Part shown: piece by piece, positions 1 to 5,917 of the stretch
Position numbering within the stretch: the stretch's first letter is position 1
Layout: every line of letters begins with the position of its first letter
Source: Promethearchaeota archaeon
GTDB taxonomy: Archaea > Asgardarchaeota > Lokiarchaeia > Sigynarchaeales > SOKP01
Reading direction: 5' to 3'
DNA length: 7,876 nucleotides
Assembly (NCBI GenBank): GCA_014729315.1
Contig: WJKD01000887.1
Span: forward strand, 1 to 7,876
Position numbers and translations under genes: made by a program
The notes under the pieces: generated by a model
The model's input: only the letters and a program-made list of their open reading frames with translations
Database searches by the model: none
What the model was told of the DNA's origin: nothing

Positions 1-822
1 ATTATGAGGTGGCGTTTGAATGTAAGGCAAAACTAAGATTGTTAAGCTCCCTAAAAATACGCTCGTAAAAATCCCCTCAACTAAAGCTACTAAATTAGTT
101 TTGCTAAGCATCGTTTTTTTCATCATCTCTTTGTCGATTTGATATTCGTATTCCACTGAATCGTCTTTAAGGGCGCTCCTAAGTTCTTGTCGTTGAGCAC
201 CCCGCTTAGGCTCGCTAATCTTAGTAAAAGTACCTATTCCAGACAATATTAAAGCTAAGCCCGTTAATAAGAAAAAAAGTCTCCAAAAGCCTAACTCTAC
301 AAATAGACCTGAAATTATAAATCCTACGAGTTGAAATATCATTCGAAAAATAGAATGAATCCCAAAAAAACGAGAGCGTTGAGACTTCGGAACGATATCG
401 TGAGCAATTGACGCTACGTTAGGAAAATTACCTCCTCCGAACAAACTAAATAACACGGTAAATGCGTAAAAATACCACCATGTAGTTATACCTTGACCTT
501 CGACGGTAAAACTTAACATGATCATACAAAACCCGCGCATAATGGCTACCATAAGGAGGATCTTCATCCTATTTATCCTATAATTATCTATTATACGACT
601 AAATATGATTCCGGATATTGAAACTCCCCAAAGGAGGCTTGTAATCAATATACCCATCTCAAGAGCGTGGAACGGATCTTCAGGCCAAAACAGCGAAGAA
701 AGAGGCACAACAAGAATATATATCCCACTGAAAGCCATCGAGAAAAACCCAATTAAGGTATACATCGGCCATAATTTTTTCATTAATGCTATTTCTTGGA
801 CATTTTGATTTTGTTCCGTCAT
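1..822 (-). CDS. MFS transporter, N-terminal part (C-terminus beyond window edge)
   Basis: The minus-strand frame is open from the ATG at 822 to base 1, giving 274 residues with no stop, so the C-terminal half is missing. The protein is strongly hydrophobic, with about six membrane helices before residue 200, roughly at 20-42, 56-76, 87-105, 116-137, 157-176 and 181-198. It fits the first six-helix bundle of the major facilitator superfamily. The helix 2-3 loop (SRIIDNYRINRMK, about 75-87) resembles MFS motif A, and the helix 4-5 loop has the common P..RSRFFG pattern (145-154). A charged cytoplasmic loop (about 201-240) then leads into helix 7 (about 243-267), as is usual between the two bundles. 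The substrate cannot be told. No ribosome site precedes the ATG, so the mRNA may be leaderless; the Met codon at residue 14 is a possible alternative start. Confidence 0.85.
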   Translation of the reverse strand, partial: MTEQNQNVQEIALMKKLWPMYTLIGFFSMAFSGIYILVVPLSSLFWPEDPFHALEMGILITSLLWGVSISGIIFSRIIDNYRINRMKILLMVAIMRGFCMIMLSFTVEGQGITTWWYFYAFTVLFSLFGGGNFPNVASIAHDIVPKSQRSRFFGIHSIFRMIFQLVGFIISGLFVELGFWRLFFLLTGLALILSGIGTFTKISEPKRGAQRQELRSALKDDSVEYEYQIDKEMMKKTMLSKTNLVALVEGIFTSVFLGSLTILVLPYIQTPPHN

Positions 823-922
823 CAGGAGTGCTTAAACTCTTTTTCTCTTATCTAAATAATTAAAATATCGCTTAAAATATGAAGTTGATTTATTCCGTAT
901 TTCCAAGACCAACTTGGGTTTT

Positions 923-952
923 AAAAAATTAAAAAGAAAAAGGAAAATAAAA
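923..952 (-). terminator. T-rich archaeal-type terminator
   Basis: Read on the minus strand this stretch is several T runs (four to six Ts each) broken by single bases. It starts about 40 bases after the stop of the 991-1389 gene. Runs of T without a hairpin are the usual archaeal intrinsic terminator. It would separate the four-helix membrane protein from the MFS gene downstream. No termination hairpin was needed for the call. Confidence 0.45.
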
Positions 953-990
953 GAAATTGTAATCTAAGTCATATATTAAGTAACTTGTAA

Positions 991-1389
991 TTACTTTTTG
1001 ATCTGGATATAGGTAAAGATATTGACGCAATCTAATACGATTAAGAGAATGGTGTTAATCCAAGTATGTATTCTGTATGTCGGAGAGAGCGGAAACACGA
1101 TGAGCTGCCAGAAATCTAAAAGAATAATTACAGATACCCACGCAATAGCTATTTCGATTAGTAATTCAATTTGTCTCATGTCTGCTCTTGTAACGACGAT
1201 TAACGCAAATACTCCTAAAATAATTAATGTTGCGCCAAAAGCTCTCCAATAGTAAGGGTCGAAATAAAGCGCATCTTCTAAATTTGCGTATATACCAGGT
1301 ATCACGAGATATAAAAAGCCAAAAATAAAGGCTGCTACGCTATTAAATAATAATACGATTTTTACCAATTTAGAAATATTATCAGTCAT
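991..1389 (-). CDS. Small four-helix membrane protein, function unknown
   Basis: This is a 132-residue protein with four predicted membrane helices, roughly 8-31, 48-66, 74-99 and 107-127, joined by short loops, with a Lys-Lys C-terminus. Aromatic residues cluster at helix edges (YFDPYYW at 42-48, DFWQ at 92-95). I do not recognise a characterised family and see no catalytic or metal-binding motif. The ATG is supported by GGTGAG six bases upstream. It lies 113 bases downstream of the dtxR-like gene on the same strand and could be read with it or from its own AT-rich upstream region. A small overlapping plus-strand frame (1022-1252) is a shadow of this gene. Existence as a gene is well supported by length, start signal and hydrophobic periodicity; function is open. 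Confidence 0.75.
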   Translation of the reverse strand: MTDNISKLVKIVLLFNSVAAFIFGFLYLVIPGIYANLEDALYFDPYYWRAFGATLIILGVFALIVVTRADMRQIELLIEIAIAWVSVIILLDFWQLIVFPLSPTYRIHTWINTILLIVLDCVNIFTYIQIKK

Positions 1390-1395
1390 GTGAAA

Positions 1396-1401
1396 CTCAC
1401 C
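1396..1401 (-). promoter_or_regulatory. Ribosome binding site GGTGAG for the four-helix membrane protein
   Basis: GGTGAG is complementary to part of the archaeal 16S rRNA 3' end and ends six bases before the ATG at 1389. It fixes that start. Confidence 0.6.
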
Positions 1402-1502
1402 TATTTTTTAGAACGTATACATTGAATTTAATTGTTATTAAAAGAATTAGGAAATTAATGATCCTTGCGATTATATTAAAAATAATTATAATATTCCTTA
1501 AT

Positions 1503-1886
1503 TTAACTAAACTTAACACAAAAATCCTCGAGAGCTTCAGAAACTTCGGGCGTGAGGTGATGCTCGATTTCGCAGCATAAGTTCTCGACTAAAGGTTCGT
1601 CGTGGATTTTTAAGACATTTTCAAAAAAATCTTTAAGTAAATTATACGAATCGATCATTTTTTCAGCAATTTTTCTCCCTTTTGACGTTAAGCGAAAAGA
1701 TCGTCTTGGTTTCCACGAGATCAATCCTTTATCTTTTAAATTGTAAAGCATGTTGGTAACTGACGACGGTTTTACTTCTAAAAATTCTGAAATCTCAGAA
1801 TTTGTACACCATCCTCCCCTATTCTTTTTGGAAATTAACCAAATTGCTTTTAAATAATCCTCGTAGCTTTCTCTAATTTCTTTCAT
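1503..1886 (-). CDS. DtxR/MntR-family metal-dependent transcriptional repressor
   Basis: The 127-residue protein matches the short, MntR-like form of the DtxR family, without the SH3-like third domain of DtxR and IdeR. Residues 1-70 form the winged helix: SYEDYLKAIWLI (7-18), recognition-helix segment VKPSSVTNMLYNLKDKGLI (38-56) and wing/LTSKG (66-70). Residues 72-127 form the dimerisation and metal-binding part, with CCEIEHHLT at 104-112. Compared from memory with Bacillus MntR, D10, E108 and H109 match metal ligands. The MntR Glu99 position is Cys105, as in iron-sensing DtxR; the MntR Glu11 position is Lys13 and His77 appears to be Tyr81. This suggests a divergent site, possibly for Fe(II) rather than Mn(II). 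The gene starts 40 bases after the DUF5320 gene on the same strand, so they probably form an operon under the palindromic operators at 2418-2461. No clear ribosome site precedes the ATG. Confidence 0.9.
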   Translation of the reverse strand: MKEIRESYEDYLKAIWLISKKNRGGWCTNSEISEFLEVKPSSVTNMLYNLKDKGLISWKPRRSFRLTSKGRKIAEKMIDSYNLLKDFFENVLKIHDEPLVENLCCEIEHHLTPEVSEALEDFCVKFS

Positions 1887-1908
1887 TTGCTTAATTTTAT
1901 TAAGTATT

Positions 1909-1926
1909 AAAAAAAATAAAAAAAAA
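1909..1926 (-). terminator. Poly-T tract between the DUF5320 gene and the dtxR-like gene
   Basis: Directly after the DUF5320 stop codon the minus strand reads nine Ts, one A, then eight Ts. Such a run is a strong candidate archaeal terminator. Because the regulator gene begins only 23 bases later with no convincing separate promoter, it may act as a partial terminator that keeps repressor levels below those of the DUF5320 protein. Confidence 0.5.
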
Positions 1927-2313
1927 TTATTCAGATTTTTCCAATTCTTGAATTCTCTTTGAGATGTCTTCCATTGCGTTTTTGATACCGCTCATTTCGG
2001 ATTCAAGATATTGCTTCTCTTGCTTTAGCATCTCTAATTGACTTTCGGGCGTATTTGGTGGAACATATTGAACGGGAGCAACTGTTCGTGGGTAAGCTGG
2101 AGCTGGATAACTCCAATAACCTGCACCCCGTCCCCATCCAAAACCTCTTCCCCAACCGAGCCCTCGTCCGCCTCTACCTCTTCCCCCGCCTCTACCAAGT
2201 CCCATGCCTGGGCCTTTCATGTATCCAGGCGTGCTATATCCTGCACAATACCCTAAACCTCTTCCGGTCATAGGACCTAATCCTCCTGGTCCTGTTCCAT
2301 CTCCTCTAGGCAT
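1927..2313 (-). CDS. DUF5320-type glycine-rich protein with C-terminal coiled coil
   Basis: The 128-residue protein starts with MPRGDGTGPGGLGPMTGRG and continues GYCAGYSTPGY, the hallmark N-terminus of DUF5320-like proteins of archaea and anaerobic bacteria. Residues 1-64 are rich in Gly and Arg, including a repeated GWGRG (53-57, 59-63); 65-87 are rich in Pro, Tyr and Val; 89-127 form a charged heptad-like coiled coil. There is one Cys (C23). No biochemical role is known to me. From memory, relatives often sit beside dinitrogenase-cofactor-like (NifX/NifB-type) proteins or Mrp-type ATPases, hinting at metal or Fe-S handling. I place the start at the ATG at 2313 because family members begin MPRGDG and AGGTGA lies 11 bases upstream. 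The in-frame GTG at 2328 overlaps that ribosome site and would only add MKKKK. It is the first gene of a likely operon with the dtxR-like repressor. Confidence 0.85.
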   Translation of the reverse strand: MPRGDGTGPGGLGPMTGRGLGYCAGYSTPGYMKGPGMGLGRGGGRGRGGRGLGWGRGFGWGRGAGYWSYPAPAYPRTVAPVQYVPPNTPESQLEMLKQEKQYLESEMSGIKNAMEDISKRIQELEKSE

Positions 2314-2324
2314 TTTTTTCTTTT

Positions 2325-2330
2325 TCACCT
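2325..2330 (-). promoter_or_regulatory. Ribosome binding site AGGTGA that decides the DUF5320 start
   Basis: AGGTGA matches the archaeal anti-Shine-Dalgarno sequence. It lies 11 bases before the ATG at 2313 and physically contains the alternative GTG start at 2328, which is therefore unlikely to be used. Confidence 0.55.
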
Positions 2331-2359
2331 CATTTTGGTTCTATAATCTTTTTATTTTT

Positions 2360-2373
2360 TGAATGATTATTCT
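2360..2373. promoter_or_regulatory. Degenerate third copy of the palindromic operator
   Basis: TGAATGATTATTCT matches 12 of 14 positions of the core TGAATAATTATTCA found in the two perfect palindromes upstream. It lies close to or just downstream of the transcription start expected from the TATA box at 2406-2413, where a bound repressor would block initiation or escape. It could be chance in such AT-rich DNA. Confidence 0.4.
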
Positions 2374-2405
2374 TAATTGTTCTAAGATAATTATATGAAT
2401 TCAAA

Positions 2406-2413
2406 TATATAAA
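2406..2413 (-). promoter_or_regulatory. TATA box of the DUF5320-dtxR operon
   Basis: The minus strand reads TTTATATA, close to the archaeal TATA consensus. The transcription start would fall near 2380-2385, leaving a leader of about 70 bases before the ATG at 2313. The 16-bp palindrome begins four bases upstream, covering the place where TFB would contact DNA. Confidence 0.55.
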
Positions 2414-2417
2414 TATT

Positions 2418-2433
2418 GTGAATAATTATTCAC
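2418..2433. promoter_or_regulatory. Palindromic operator 1, 16 bp perfect
   Basis: GTGAATAATTATTCAC is a perfect inverted repeat. Its 14-bp core TGAATAATTATTCA is repeated in the next palindrome 26 bp away (centre to centre). It abuts the TATA box of the operon that encodes a DtxR-family repressor, and such repressors bind palindromes of this size as dimers. The most likely ligand is the repressor at 1503-1886; this is an inference. Confidence 0.7.
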
Positions 2434-2441
2434 TCAATATA

Positions 2442-2461
2442 TTCTGAATAATTATTCAGAA
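2442..2461. promoter_or_regulatory. Palindromic operator 2, 20 bp perfect
   Basis: TTCTGAATAATTATTCAGAA is a perfect 20-bp inverted repeat sharing the 14-bp core with operator 1. The two centres (2425.5 and 2451.5) are 26 bp apart, about two and a half helical turns. Two matching palindromes in tandem upstream of the TATA box argue for a real operator and against chance AT-richness. Confidence 0.7.
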
Positions 2462-2533
2462 AGGCTTCTTTTCGTCTTTACCGTATAATTTTTTGAAAAA
2501 AGAGGAATTACAGAGAAAATTACCATGTGAGAC

Positions 2534-2551
2534 AAAAAAACAAACAAAAAA
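2534..2551 (-). terminator. T-rich terminator candidate downstream of the transposase
   Basis: Read on the minus strand this is six Ts, G, three Ts, G, seven Ts. It lies in the host flank just outside the left end of the insertion sequence, on the strand of the transposase. It could stop transposase transcripts before they run into the DUF5320-dtxR promoter and genes. Confidence 0.4.
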
Positions 2552-2563
2552 GATTTTCTTCTA

Positions 2564-2568
2564 ATTAT
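2564..2568. repeat. Target site duplication ATTAT, left copy
   Basis: ATTAT directly abuts the left terminal inverted repeat and is identical to the five bases following the right one. The length fits ISH3/IS4-type elements. Confidence 0.75.
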
Positions 2569-2583
2569 CAGTACTTGACTAAA
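2569..2583. repeat. Terminal inverted repeat, left
   Basis: Ten perfect bases (CAGTACTTGA) pair with the right end, and 13 of 15 match in total. The transposase stop codon (complement of 2579-2581) lies inside the repeat. Confidence 0.75.
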
Positions 2584-3931
2584 TAATAATACACCCCTCT
2601 CCTATTAATTCTTTTGTTCGACAAAATGTTGAGAGAGGCGGCCCGGTATTCATGAAATAGTGAAATGCATTCAGTAAGACGCGCTTTAAATCTTCTTTAT
2701 AATACGCTTTTGGTTCTTTCGCTAACCAATACCTCTTTTGGTGGAGAAGTACATTCGCAATTATCCAGAAGTTAACCAACAACAAGCTGAGGATAAAATA
2801 GAAATTGCGCACATTCGGGTCGGCACTGGTCGAGTACATGACGAAGGGATTCCCTTCTCGATAATTAATCTCTATCCGCCATCGATCTCCGTAATCACTT
2901 CGAGTTTTATAAAATGTGTACTTTTTCTTAACGCTCGGCGAATGGATCACGCGATTTGTCGCTAACACGAATATGTCTGCTAAAATCTCGCTTAAAGGTC
3001 TGGTTCCATTGCGATACTGAGCTCTAAGCTTGCCAAAGTTAATACCTTTTTTTCCATAAAAGGCTACTTTAAACGTAACGGACGAATAACCTTTTCCTTT
3101 CGTGTATTGCCCTTTCATCTTGTAGGATTGAACCCTCGCCTTTGGGTCTTTTAATGCCGATTCTTTCTTCTTCCTTAACTTCTCGGACTCTTTTACGGGG
3201 ACAATATATTCAATGAGCTTTCCGTCTAAATAATCGAAGATCCATTTTTGGTAATATTCTTTATCCATTGCTATTAGGTCTACGATAAATCCCAAGGATT
3301 CGAGGAATTCAACCATCTTTTTCACAAACTCTCCTGCTTTTTCGCCTTTTTTCCGCATTTCGCTTCCCACCTGCATTTCCCGTCCTTTTAAAATGATGCT
3401 ACATGTATGCCAAAAATGAGCCTTTTTCGTCCCTTTTTCGGCTTTTATGCCAATCACGTGAGGATTATCCTTCTTTCCGTAATATAGTTCTTTATGAAAG
3501 TCAAACGCGATATTTAATTTTTTTGGAATGAATTGTTTCTTCAATAACAAGGGCAATATTTCTCTTGAAATGTCTAAAAGTGCTTGATTGGCTTCTTCCA
3601 TCGGAAAATGTTTCGCATACTCCCTCATTTGAGAAGGATGGGGTATCGGTCGTCCCGTGTCCATCGGAAGTGCCGACCTTTTCTTCAACAAAGCCCCTAA
3701 TTTTTGGTTCAATATTTGAGTTCCCACTCGATGACTATTGCCCACTAAAGCATTAAAGAGAGTAACGATAGGAAACTCTTCGCAAGAGTGTCCGTCGTAT
3801 CGTTTCCGCTGTGGCTTGCAAAATGACTTAATAATGGAGACCAAAAGCTTTTTATGAAACCTCGTACCCATATTTAATTGGGAAAAAGAAGAACGTGGAT
3901 TTTTCCAAAGATAGTTATTTTTAATCGTCAT
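2579..3931 (-). CDS. DDE transposase, ISH3-like (IS4 superfamily)
   Basis: This 450-residue transposase moves the surrounding element by cut-and-paste chemistry. The RNase H-like catalytic residues appear as D144 in NIAFDFHKE, D223 in LIAMDKEYY and E354 in DYGDRWRIEINYRE. Around the Glu, Y347, R350, E354 and R358 give the spacing Y(2)R(3)E(3)R, which as I recall typifies ISH3 rather than the YREK form of classical IS4. The N-terminal 130 residues would be the DNA-binding part, with HP.P.Q..... features near 98-103. A long beta-rich insertion with many Lys and Arg lies between D223 and E354, as in IS4-type enzymes. A hydrophobic helix follows at about 377-397. The reading frame is intact and of full family length. 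The ATG at 3931 has no clear ribosome site. Confidence 0.92.
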   Translation of the reverse strand: MTIKNNYLWKNPRSSFSQLNMGTRFHKKLLVSIIKSFCKPQRKRYDGHSCEEFPIVTLFNALVGNSHRVGTQILNQKLGALLKKRSALPMDTGRPIPHPSQMREYAKHFPMEEANQALLDISREILPLLLKKQFIPKKLNIAFDFHKELYYGKKDNPHVIGIKAEKGTKKAHFWHTCSIILKGREMQVGSEMRKKGEKAGEFVKKMVEFLESLGFIVDLIAMDKEYYQKWIFDYLDGKLIEYIVPVKESEKLRKKKESALKDPKARVQSYKMKGQYTKGKGYSSVTFKVAFYGKKGINFGKLRAQYRNGTRPLSEILADIFVLATNRVIHSPSVKKKYTFYKTRSDYGDRWRIEINYREGNPFVMYSTSADPNVRNFYFILSLLLVNFWIIANVLLHQKRYWLAKEPKAYYKEDLKRVLLNAFHYFMNTGPPLSTFCRTKELIGEGCIII

Positions 3932-4006
3932 AAATTTAACTATCTTCTTTTTCCTATTTTAATTTAGCGCAGCAAGAGAAGACAGTATTCAAACTATTTT
4001 TGTCGG

Positions 4007-4021
4007 TTGAATCAAGTACTG
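4007..4021. repeat. Terminal inverted repeat, right
   Basis: The reverse complement begins CAGTACTTGA, identical to the left tip. It lies about 75 bases upstream of the transposase start. Confidence 0.75.
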
Positions 4022-4026
4022 ATTAT
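4022..4026. repeat. Target site duplication ATTAT, right copy
   Basis: Second copy of the 5-bp direct repeat flanking the insertion sequence, identical to 2564-2568. Confidence 0.75.
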
Positions 4027-4288
4027 TTAATTTTATATCTCTTTAAATGATTATAGTTGCTTCTGTCTTAAATTAAATACAAAAATAAATCTTGTGAGAA
4101 AATTATACTATGAAGTAAGATAATCTGCGTTTTATTAATGAAAATTCACATTTTTCTCTCGTTGAAGATAAATTCCCTCTATAAACTAACCCTAAATATT
4201 AAATATTTATTAATCACTAATTATTATGAGATAAAGAATTCGTGGTTCAGCATTAAAGTATAAAACGACGCTTGGGAGGATCCGGTAA
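4027..4288 (+). other. AT-rich upstream region of the histidine kinase gene
   Basis: I see no gene or structured RNA here. Before the insertion it was continuous with 2462-2568, giving a divergent intergenic region of about 500 bp. An AT-rich stretch at 4195-4213 is the best TATA-like candidate at a useful distance; TATAAAAC at 4259-4266 is too close to the ribosome site to serve this start well. Confidence 0.35.
4275..4282 (+). promoter_or_regulatory. Strong ribosome binding site for the kinase TTG start
   Basis: GGAGGATC is a near-complete match to the archaeal anti-Shine-Dalgarno partner GGAGGTGATC and ends six bases before TTG at 4289. It is the best ribosome site in the window and supports the non-ATG start. 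Confidence 0.75.
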
Positions 4289-5830
4289 TTGGAATTAAAT
4301 CAGATTAAGAGAAATTTGGAAGAATCGAATCTTCTAGAAAATTTTGCAGAATTATTTGATGGATATATTCTTATTGCTGAAAAAAACGAGATCGTTGATT
4401 TTTATTTTAAAAACAAGGAAATTTCAACCTCGTTCAAAAATATACTTGAACTAGAGAATGGATTTCTAAATATCATCTCTAGTTTAGCTGAGCAAAGAAG
4501 TCAATCAAAAATCAAGTCAATTTTAGAAGGGAAATATTCTCAGTTAGTAGAACTGGATTTATATATAAATGGTATGATTCATAGTTTTGAATCTTATTTT
4601 CTTTTTATTTCAAAAACTAATTTCTTTATTTTATTTCGCGATATTCGAGATAAATACAAAATAATTAAGGAGAAAGAAAAACACATTTTAAGAAATTTTA
4701 TGGACTTAATCCCTTACGCTATTGAAATTAGAGATCCTGAAGGATATTTCATTACGGCTAACAAAGCTTTCTTTGAAATGTGGAACGCTATTCCTTCTTC
4801 TAAACATAGTATTCTCAAAGATCATCACACTGAATACGAAAAACAAGCTGTAAGGGATGCTTTTAAGGGTAAAATAACGAGAGTTGGAGAAAGTTATTAT
4901 AACCCTCATCTTGCCCAACATAGTGCTCCCGATAAATATTACTGGGTTAATGTAGTGTGTTTTCCAATTTTCGAATCCGACGGAAGGATAGAATCTGTAG
5001 GGATTATGTACGAAGATATAACTGAACGCAAGGAGGCGCAATTGAAAGTCGAGGAATTAAAGCAAGAACTTAAGGATAGGGTTAGCAACAGAACGATTAA
5101 GTTGGAAAATTCGGAAAAAAAATATCGAAAAGCCTATAGAAGGGCCAATTGTTTTAAAGGGCTTTTTAACCACGATATTAGCAATATCTTTAATAGTATT
5201 AGCAATTCCATAGAGCTATCCCATTCTATGCTATCGAATGGAGGGGATAAAACACAAATCTTAAAAAATTTCGAATTGATTGAACAACAGCTTAGACGAG
5301 GTAAAAAACTGATATACAATATAAGAAACTTATCTGAAATTGAAGAATCAGAGATGCCCATCATCCCGATTAATGTTTTTGAAAATATGAACAGCGCAAT
5401 TGAGTTTGTTAAGTATACCTTTCAACAAAGAAACCTCAAAATAAAGGTCGATTCTGAGGATTCAGAGATTGTCGTTCAGGCAAATGAATTGTTACTCGAT
5501 GTGTTTGAAAACATTTTGATCAACGCTGTTGATTATAACGAGCAAGAGGAGGTCTTGATCGAAATTAAAATAACTAAATACCAATTTGAAGGTAGAAAAT
5601 ATGTAAAATTTGAGTTTAAAGATAACGGATTAGGTATTGAAGACGAGCGAAAAAGGATTATTTTTGAAAAAGGTGAAAATCGAAATAAAAACAGCAAGGG
5701 ACTTGGACTTGGTTTGTCGCTGGTATCAAAGTTTCTAGAAATGTGTGAGGGTAAAGTGTGGGTCGAAGACAGAGTCCCGGGAGATTATACCCAAGGATCT
5801 AACTTTATTGTGTTAATTAAAGAAGCGTAG
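4289..5830 (+). CDS. PAS-domain sensor histidine kinase, apparently cytoplasmic
   Basis: The 513-residue kinase has no membrane helices, so it probably senses an internal signal. Residues about 10-120 look like a degenerate PAS-type domain. Residues about 130-247 form a clearer PAS domain (MDLIPYAIEIRDPEGYFITANKAF) with a PAC-type end (GIMYEDITERK). A coiled coil follows at about 248-285. The H-box is FNHDISNIFNSI with H295 as likely phosphate acceptor, of the proline-less HD.xN type frequent in archaea. The ATPase part shows an N-box (ENILINAVDYN, N408 and N412), a G1 box (DNGLGIED, D445) and a G2 box (SKGLGLGLSLV, 469-479). All key residues are present, so it should be active. It starts at TTG with a strong ribosome site. 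The likely partner is the receiver protein encoded next on the same strand. The ligand is unknown. Confidence 0.92.
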   Translation: MELNQIKRNLEESNLLENFAELFDGYILIAEKNEIVDFYFKNKEISTSFKNILELENGFLNIISSLAEQRSQSKIKSILEGKYSQLVELDLYINGMIHSFESYFLFISKTNFFILFRDIRDKYKIIKEKEKHILRNFMDLIPYAIEIRDPEGYFITANKAFFEMWNAIPSSKHSILKDHHTEYEKQAVRDAFKGKITRVGESYYNPHLAQHSAPDKYYWVNVVCFPIFESDGRIESVGIMYEDITERKEAQLKVEELKQELKDRVSNRTIKLENSEKKYRKAYRRANCFKGLFNHDISNIFNSISNSIELSHSMLSNGGDKTQILKNFELIEQQLRRGKKLIYNIRNLSEIEESEMPIIPINVFENMNSAIEFVKYTFQQRNLKIKVDSEDSEIVVQANELLLDVFENILINAVDYNEQEEVLIEIKITKYQFEGRKYVKFEFKDNGLGIEDERKRIIFEKGENRNKNSKGLGLGLSLVSKFLEMCEGKVWVEDRVPGDYTQGSNFIVLIKEA

Positions 5831-5845
5831 CATCATAAAGAGGTC

Positions 5846-5859
5846 TTTTTAATTTTTTT
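5846..5859 (+). terminator. T-run terminator after the histidine kinase gene
   Basis: Five Ts, two As and seven Ts lie 16-29 bases after the kinase stop. This archaeal-type terminator suggests the kinase and regulator genes are at least partly transcribed separately. Confidence 0.5.
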
Positions 5860-5884
5860 ATTAATCCAATTGGCTTAATATTTG

Positions 5885-5893
5885 TATTTAATA
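5885..5893 (+). promoter_or_regulatory. TATA-like box for the regulator gene; predicts a leaderless mRNA
   Basis: TATTTAATA is centred 29 bases before the ATG at 5918, close to the usual TATA-to-start distance in archaea. Transcription would then begin at or next to the ATG, which agrees with the absence of a ribosome site and argues against the upstream in-frame TTG at 5882, which lies in front of the box. Confidence 0.4.
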
Positions 5894-5917
5894 AAACGAA
5901 AATGCAGCATTATTTTA

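Larger units (their letters stand above)
2569..4021 (-). mobile_element. Complete insertion sequence, ISH3-like (IS4 superfamily), 1453 bp
   Basis: The ends are inverted repeats: CAGTACTTGA at 2569-2578 and its reverse complement TCAAGTACTG at 4012-4021, with 13 of 15 bases matching when extended. Both ends are flanked by ATTAT. A single full-length transposase gene fills the element on the minus strand, stopping only 10 bases from the left tip. Length, duplication size and the transposase signature fit the ISH3 family. The intact gene and perfect duplication suggest a recent, possibly active insertion. It lies in the intergenic region between two divergent transcription units and interrupts no gene. 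Confidence 0.88.

Noticed and set aside
605..808. Plus-strand open frame of 67 codons
   Set aside because: It lies antisense inside the MFS gene, which has clear transporter features in the minus frame; the product resembles no protein.
903..922. Hairpin CCAAG / CTTGG followed by four Ts, as a bacterial-type terminator on the plus strand
   Set aside because: The stem is only five base pairs and no plus-strand gene ends nearby.
2038..2273. Two overlapping plus-strand frames of 72 codons each
   Set aside because: Both are antisense to the glycine-rich DUF5320 gene; the GC-rich repetitive codons there leave few stops on the other strand.
2314..2328. GTG start giving five more residues (MKKKK) to the DUF5320 protein
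   Set aside because: The GTG is part of the ribosome site AGGTGA, and family members start at MPRGDG.
4706..5364. Minus-strand frames of 111 and 76 codons
   Set aside because: They lie antisense within the histidine kinase gene, whose conserved boxes fix the plus-strand frame.
5882..5917. TTG start adding 12 residues to the response regulator
   Set aside because: No ribosome site precedes it, the extra residues add nothing to the ribbon-helix-helix domain, and the TATA-like box lies downstream of it and fits the ATG at 5918.
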